From positions 762,422-826,421 of the forward strand of contig NZ_BMNE01000003.1 in NCBI RefSeq assembly GCF_014646295.1: a stretch of DNA of 64,000 nt. Direction: 5' to 3'. The DNA is from Nocardia rhizosphaerihabitans (GTDB lineage: Bacteria > Actinomycetota > Actinomycetes > Mycobacteriales > Mycobacteriaceae). The notes below the pieces were generated by a model, which did no database searches, had not been told where the DNA came from, and saw nothing but the letters and a program-made list of their open reading frames with translations. The translations under genes were made by a program, and so were the position numbers. Positions 60,388 through 64,000 of the stretch are shown in pieces; the first letter of the stretch is position 1, and every line of letters begins with the position of its first letter.

Positions 60388-61409
60388 TGGCCACCGACCT
60401 ACCGGCCGTTCCCGGCGCCGTCTCATCGCGGGAGATCCGCCGCACCGCCGAAACCATCGCCGCCGCACAGGAACCCGACGGCGCGATCCCCTGGTTCACC
60501 GGTGGCCACACCGATCCGTGGGATCACATCGAGTCCGCGATGGCGCTGACGGTGGCCGGATTGTGGGACGAGGCACGCGAGGCCTACATCTGGTCCGCGA
60601 AATCGCAGCGCTCGGACGGCTCGTGGCCGATGCAGGTGCGCCAAGGCGTGGTCGAGAACCATGACGCCGACGCCAACTTCTGCGCCTACCTCGCGACAGG
60701 TGTGCTGCACGCGCTCACGATCACCGGCGACACCGGGTTCGCCGCCGAGCTGTGGCCGACCGTCCGCGCCGGGATCGACTTCGTGCTCAGCCTGCAAGTG
60801 GGCACCCACGGCGAGATCCACTGGTCCGCCAACGAATCGGGGACCTCCGGCGAAGCACTCCTGACCGGATGCTCGAGCATCTATCACAGTCTGGGTTGCG
60901 CGGTGACGCTCGCCGAGCGGATGGGCGACCCCCGCCCGGACTGGGTGGCGGCGCGCCGGCGGCTCGGCCAGGCTCTACGCCATCACCCGGAGGCGTTCCT
61001 GGACAAGAGCCGCTACTCGATGGACTGGTACTACCCGATCCTGGGCGGCGCGGTGCGCGGCACGGCGGCCCAGGAGCGGATCGCCCGGCACTGGGACGAG
61101 TTCGTCGTCCCCGACCTCGGCATCCGGTGCGTGTCCGACGCACCATGGGTCACCGGCGCGGAGACCTGCGAACTGGTGCTCGCCCTCGACGCCATCGGCG
61201 AAACCGTCACGGCCACTAGACTCTTCACCGATGTACAGCATCTGCGCGACTCCGACGGTTCCTACTGGACCGGACTGGTCTTCACCGACGGCAAACGCTG
61301 GCCGGAGGAGCGCACCACCTGGACCGCGGCGGCGGTCGTGCTGGCGGCCGACGCGCTCAGCCGAACCTCGGCCGCCAACGGCATCTTCCGCGACGGCGGC
61401 TGCGACTGA
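60387..61409 (+). CDS. Prenyltransferase/cyclase-like alpha-alpha toroid protein
   Basis: A 340-residue protein built of repeated helical pairs with GSWPM, DGAIPWF and GSYWTG elements similar to the QW-like repeats of squalene-cyclase/prenyltransferase toroids; databases usually name this type prenyltransferase. It lacks the DxDD cyclase motif, and the conserved DKSRYSMDWYYPIL and TGAETCELVLALDAIG blocks also recall glycosidase-type toroids. The activity is unproven. It overlaps the methyltransferase stop and converges with a second methyltransferase. Confidence 0.75.
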   Translation: MATDLPAVPGAVSSREIRRTAETIAAAQEPDGAIPWFTGGHTDPWDHIESAMALTVAGLWDEAREAYIWSAKSQRSDGSWPMQVRQGVVENHDADANFCAYLATGVLHALTITGDTGFAAELWPTVRAGIDFVLSLQVGTHGEIHWSANESGTSGEALLTGCSSIYHSLGCAVTLAERMGDPRPDWVAARRRLGQALRHHPEAFLDKSRYSMDWYYPILGGAVRGTAAQERIARHWDEFVVPDLGIRCVSDAPWVTGAETCELVLALDAIGETVTATRLFTDVQHLRDSDGSYWTGLVFTDGKRWPEERTTWTAAAVVLAADALSRTSAANGIFRDGGCD

Positions 61410-61420
61410 CCTCGGGTCAG
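61406..61420. terminator. Hairpin containing both convergent stop codons
   Basis: CTGACC-TCG-GGTCAG is a 6-bp stem that includes the TGA of the toroid gene (61407-61409) and the stop of the convergent methyltransferase (61417-61419). Confidence 0.4.
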
Positions 61421-62073
61421 GTGCAGGCGGCGGTGCGCTGCAGGATCCGCAGGGAGCCGGTCACGGACAGTTCGCGGAACTTTCCGCTGTCGAGGGCGCG
61501 GCGATAGATGTTGAACGGGGCGCGGCCACCGTCGGCCGGATCGGGGAAGACGTCGTGGATCGCCAGCAGCCCACCGCCTGCCACCCAGTGCACCCAGTTG
61601 TCGTAGTCGCGCTGGGCCGCCTCCTCGGTGTGCCCGCCGTCGACGAACAGCATGCGCAGCGGTGTCCGCCAGATGCGCGCGGCGGCCGAGGAGGAACCGA
61701 TGATCGCGATGACGGTATCGGTCAGGCCGGCGCGAACCATGGTGCGCCGGAAGGCCGTCACGGTGTCGAAGACGCCGGTCTCCGGGTCGACCAGCGTGGT
61801 GTCGTGATACTCCCAGCCCGGCTGATGCTCCTCGGAACCGCGATGGTGATCGACGGTGAACACCGTGGCGCCGGTTTCCCTGGCAGCGGCGCCCAGGTAG
61901 ATCGCCGACTTGCCACAGTAGGTGCCGATTTCCATGATGGTTCCGGTGCCGACGTAGTCGCGGGCGGCCGCGTACAGCGCGCGCCCCTCCTCCGCAGGCA
62001 TGAATCCGGTGACCTGCTCGGCGAGGGCGAACAGGGCACCGGCCTCGGCGGAAATCTCGTCTACAGGTCCCAT
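61417..62073 (-). CDS. Class I SAM-dependent methyltransferase (Methyltransf_24-like)
   Basis: A 218-residue methyltransferase. IMEIGTYCGKSAIYLGAAA is motif I, TVFTVDHHRGSEEHQPGWEYHD is the acidic second strand with a His-rich loop (quoted in parts), and RMLFVDGGHTEEAAQRDYDNW carries the metal/acceptor-like DGGH motif. Related proteins methylate hydroxyl groups of sugars or small molecules. GTGAGG precedes the ATG. It faces the glycosyltransferase/toroid series and probably belongs to the same pathway. Confidence 0.88.
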   Translation of the reverse strand: MGPVDEISAEAGALFALAEQVTGFMPAEEGRALYAAARDYVGTGTIMEIGTYCGKSAIYLGAAARETGATVFTVDHHRGSEEHQPGWEYHDTTLVDPETGVFDTVTAFRRTMVRAGLTDTVIAIIGSSSAAARIWRTPLRMLFVDGGHTEEAAQRDYDNWVHWVAGGGLLAIHDVFPDPADGGRAPFNIYRRALDSGKFRELSVTGSLRILQRTAACT

Positions 62074-62160
62074 GCCTCACGCTAACACAGGAACTGGAAT
62101 ACAATCCGGACTACTGTCCAGCAGATCGCCGGACACGTCGAACCGCACAGGAGAACACCG

Positions 62161-62307
62161 ATGAAGACCCGCCTCAACTGCCCCTGCGGAGCCCTGATCA
62201 CCGGCGTCGACGAAGACCACCTGGTCACGCAGACCCAGGCGCACCTCCGCGAGAACCATCCCGACCACGACTACACCCGCGACGAGATCCTCTTCATCGC
62301 CTACTGA
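62161..62307 (+). CDS. 48-residue DUF1059-like protein
   Basis: A tiny soluble protein, too short for many gene callers. LNCPCGALITG near the start and QAHLRENHPDH in the middle give a CxC...H-x3-H pattern like DUF1059 and other mini zinc-binding proteins. GGAGAA is 5 bp before the ATG. It lies between the divergent methyltransferase (start 62073) and the end of the mce unit. An ACTGTCCAG half-site like those of the CYP51 locus occurs in its upstream region. Confidence 0.8.
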   Translation: MKTRLNCPCGALITGVDEDHLVTQTQAHLRENHPDHDYTRDEILFIAY

Positions 62308-62312
62308 TCCGG

Positions 62313-62891
62313 CTATTTCGCCGGCAGCGTGTTCTGCAGCCCGCCGACCTCGGTGATCTGCCACCCCGCATTGCGGTCGATGGTCAGCGAATAGGTGACG
62401 GTGGTCGCCGATCCACCGGGCGTCTGCGCGCTCGTGGAGACCACGGTGAAGTACGCGTTGACCTTGTAGATTCCGCCGGACTCCGAGGTGACGGTCGCCG
62501 ACAGCGGAGTCGCCGTCGAGGTCCACTGCAGGGGCAGCAGAATCTGTTCGAGCTGCGGTGCGGTGGCCTCGAACTTCGCGGCCAATTGCGGGCTGGTGCC
62601 GGATCGCAGCCGGCCGAACCACGCGGCGACGTCGCGGTAGTCGATGGTCGACGCGCCGACGCCGTAGTCCGTCGCGATCTGCTCCGCGTGCCGGTGGTCG
62701 GCCACGCGGGCGTCGCGCTCGGCGATCGTCGACCGCGCCGAGAGGTATAGCGACGCGAATGTCACGGCCGCGGTCGCGAGTACCGCGATGGTGACGACCA
62801 CCAGGACGGTCGAGAGCCGGAACGACACCGTGCGCGGCTGCCGGTCGCCGGTGTCGGTCGTGGTGGCGGCTTCGGCGGTCGCTGTGCTCAT
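62313..62891 (-). CDS. Mce-associated membrane protein
   Basis: A 192-residue protein with one N-terminal membrane helix (STVLVVVTIAVLATAAVTFA, about residues 27-46) and an extracytoplasmic SnoaL/Mam-like domain ending in TYSLTIDRNAGWQITEVGG. Such proteins are encoded at the ends of mce operons and stabilise the lipid importer. It lies 18 bp after the MceF-like gene. A CCGGC-N6-GCCGG hairpin overlaps its stop. Confidence 0.88.
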   Translation of the reverse strand: MSTATAEAATTTDTGDRQPRTVSFRLSTVLVVVTIAVLATAAVTFASLYLSARSTIAERDARVADHRHAEQIATDYGVGASTIDYRDVAAWFGRLRSGTSPQLAAKFEATAPQLEQILLPLQWTSTATPLSATVTSESGGIYKVNAYFTVVSTSAQTPGGSATTVTYSLTIDRNAGWQITEVGGLQNTLPAK

Positions 62892-62909
62892 GTTCTGTCC
62901 TTCGTCGGG

Positions 62910-63866
62910 CTACTTGACGGCGATGCGGAAATGCACGGTGCCGTCGGCGCCCACGCTCTGCAGGGCTTGGTCGATCAGGGTGCTGATGTCGAGGGCGGGT
63001 GCCCGCGCCACGGCGTCGGTCACCACCGGTCCCAGGAGTTGTCCCAGCGGGGCGATGCTCGGCCCGATCTCGTTGATCAGGTCCGTCAGCCGGGCGAGGA
63101 ACGGGACGAGTCCGTCGCCGGTGACGTAGTCGTCGAGCGGACGGCTTTCGACGAGCACCGACCCCGATTCGACGATGGCGCTCAGCGTGACGCCGAACTC
63201 GCCGAACTTCGGGCCCGCCGCGCCCAAGGACGGTCCGAGCCAGTCCATGTCGGCGCCCAGTGCTTGCATGTCGGCGAACAGGCGGCGGATGGCGTCGGTG
63301 CGGCTGAGCAGCGTGGCGGCGAGCAGGTTCGAGGACCGCTGCAGCGTCTGCATCGCCGTGTCGGTGCCTGCGAGCGCGCGGTCGAAGGTGTCCACCAGGT
63401 TCGCGATCGCCTCGGGCCGGATCTGGTCGAGCAGGGCGACCAGCTTGGCGGACAGGGCTGTGATCGTCATCGGCAGCTGAATTCGGTTCGTCGGCACGAC
63501 CTGTCCGTTTTCCAGATACGGCCCGGCATCGGATTCCGGCGCGAAGGCGATATACGGCTCGCCGAGCGCCGACAACTGTTCGATCCGGACACCGCTGGAC
63601 ATCGGGATGCGATGCCTGCTGTCGATCCGCAGGCGCACCAGCACACCGGCCGATCGGGTGCGCACCGACTCCACCCGGCCCACCCGGACTCCGGCGAGCA
63701 GCACCGGGGAGTTCGGGCCGAGACCGCCCGAGTTGTCCAGGTGCATGTCGGCGGTGATGAAGTTCTGTCGCGGATCGAAGCCGAGCACTCCGACCGACAT
63801 GTACCCGACGCCGAGAACGAGGACCGCCGCGATCGCGGAGAGTGATACCGCCGCACGAAGATTCAT
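62910..63866 (-). CDS. MCE family protein (MceF-like position)
   Basis: A 318-residue MlaD/MCE-domain protein. An N-terminal membrane helix (AVSLSAIAAVLVLGVGYM) is followed by the MCE domain (ADMHLDNSGGLGPNSPVLLAGVRVGRVESV; quoted in parts: NSPVLLAGVRVGRVESV) and a long helical C-terminal region. MCE proteins form a lipid-conducting tube, importing sterols or fatty acids in actinobacteria. The ATG overlaps the stop of the preceding mce gene. As the last Mce protein before the associated gene, it fits the F position. Confidence 0.9.
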   Translation of the reverse strand: MNLRAAVSLSAIAAVLVLGVGYMSVGVLGFDPRQNFITADMHLDNSGGLGPNSPVLLAGVRVGRVESVRTRSAGVLVRLRIDSRHRIPMSSGVRIEQLSALGEPYIAFAPESDAGPYLENGQVVPTNRIQLPMTITALSAKLVALLDQIRPEAIANLVDTFDRALAGTDTAMQTLQRSSNLLAATLLSRTDAIRRLFADMQALGADMDWLGPSLGAAGPKFGEFGVTLSAIVESGSVLVESRPLDDYVTGDGLVPFLARLTDLINEIGPSIAPLGQLLGPVVTDAVARAPALDISTLIDQALQSVGADGTVHFRIAVK

Positions 63867-64000
63867 CGCACCGCTCCGATCATCCGCAGGGTGTCGACGA
63901 TGCGGGCGGTGTGTTCCTCCGAGGTGATCGCGGTCTGGCCCGGTGTGGGGGCGATACCGATGTGCACCAGGTCCACCTTCGGACCGCGCGCCGCGAAGGG
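63863..64000 (-). CDS. Partial MCE family gene (C-terminal 45 residues)
   Basis: Only the 3' end is in the window. The reading frame (AARGPKVDLVHIGIAPTPGQ, ending TLRMIGAVR) stops at 63863-63865, overlapping the next mce gene start as ATGA. By position it is probably MceE, but the visible part has no diagnostic domain. Confidence 0.6.
   Translation of the reverse strand, partial: PFAARGPKVDLVHIGIAPTPGQTAITSEEHTARIVDTLRMIGAVR

Noticed and set aside
1..64000. tRNA, rRNA, CRISPR array, insertion sequence or prophage
   Set aside because: Scanned for cloverleaf-like arms, regular spaced repeats, transposase or integrase motifs and terminal repeats; none found by eye.

Overview
The window is high-GC DNA from a mycolic-acid actinomycete, most likely Nocardia or a close relative. 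The evidence is uniformly GC-rich codon usage, an mce operon at the right edge, a CYP51 very close in sequence to the mycobacterial enzyme, a carboxylic acid reductase, F420/deazaflavin-type oxidoreductases and nine TetR regulators in 64 kb. I see no rRNA, tRNA, CRISPR array, insertion sequence or prophage. Coding density is high, and many neighbouring genes overlap by ATGA or TGATG junctions.

Layout. 1-4.5 kb: M20 peptidase plus PEBP protein, an EEP-family protein, and a TetR/hydrolase divergon. 4.5-11.2 kb: the most unusual system here. A five-gene, translationally coupled operon (LRR-like protein, ATP-grasp protein, alkaline-phosphatase-superfamily hydrolase, two radical SAM proteins; the STM4015 to STM4011 families) is divergent from a small protein plus a DUF6745 protein. 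11-26 kb: mixed housekeeping and transport genes (OsmC, methyltransferase, Tat phosphoesterase, AraC, sugar MFS, PPK2, Sir2, CPBP, imine-reductase-like gene with MerR, a second MFS, deazaflavin oxidoreductase). 26-44 kb: a catabolic and redox region. It holds a hydrolase/BVMO/GMC oxidase/DUF4334 operon, a DUF4334/alcohol dehydrogenase/TetR operon, an MpaB-type oxygenase, an FAD monooxygenase, and a carboxylesterase/carboxylic acid reductase operon. 44-50 kb: UDGb and DUF488 genes, then small unusual genes: a 27-residue methionine-rich peptide with a near-perfect Shine-Dalgarno site, two paralogous two-helix membrane proteins (one at 26.6 kb), a TPP enzyme and a 52% proline protein. 50-57 kb: the CYP51 locus, with aldehyde dehydrogenase/SDR/HIBADH-like/CMD genes facing cyp51 and bracketed by two paralogous TetR genes that share an operator. 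57-62 kb: a CYP125-like P450 leads into a coupled glycosyltransferase/methyltransferase/alpha-toroid series. 62-64 kb: the end of an mce operon, cut by the window edge.

Regulation is unusually readable. Inverted repeats lie in the intergenic regions of six TetR genes, and several genes look leaderless, with a -10-like hexamer placed just before the start codon. Functions are family-level inferences from motifs and gene order. No database search was possible.
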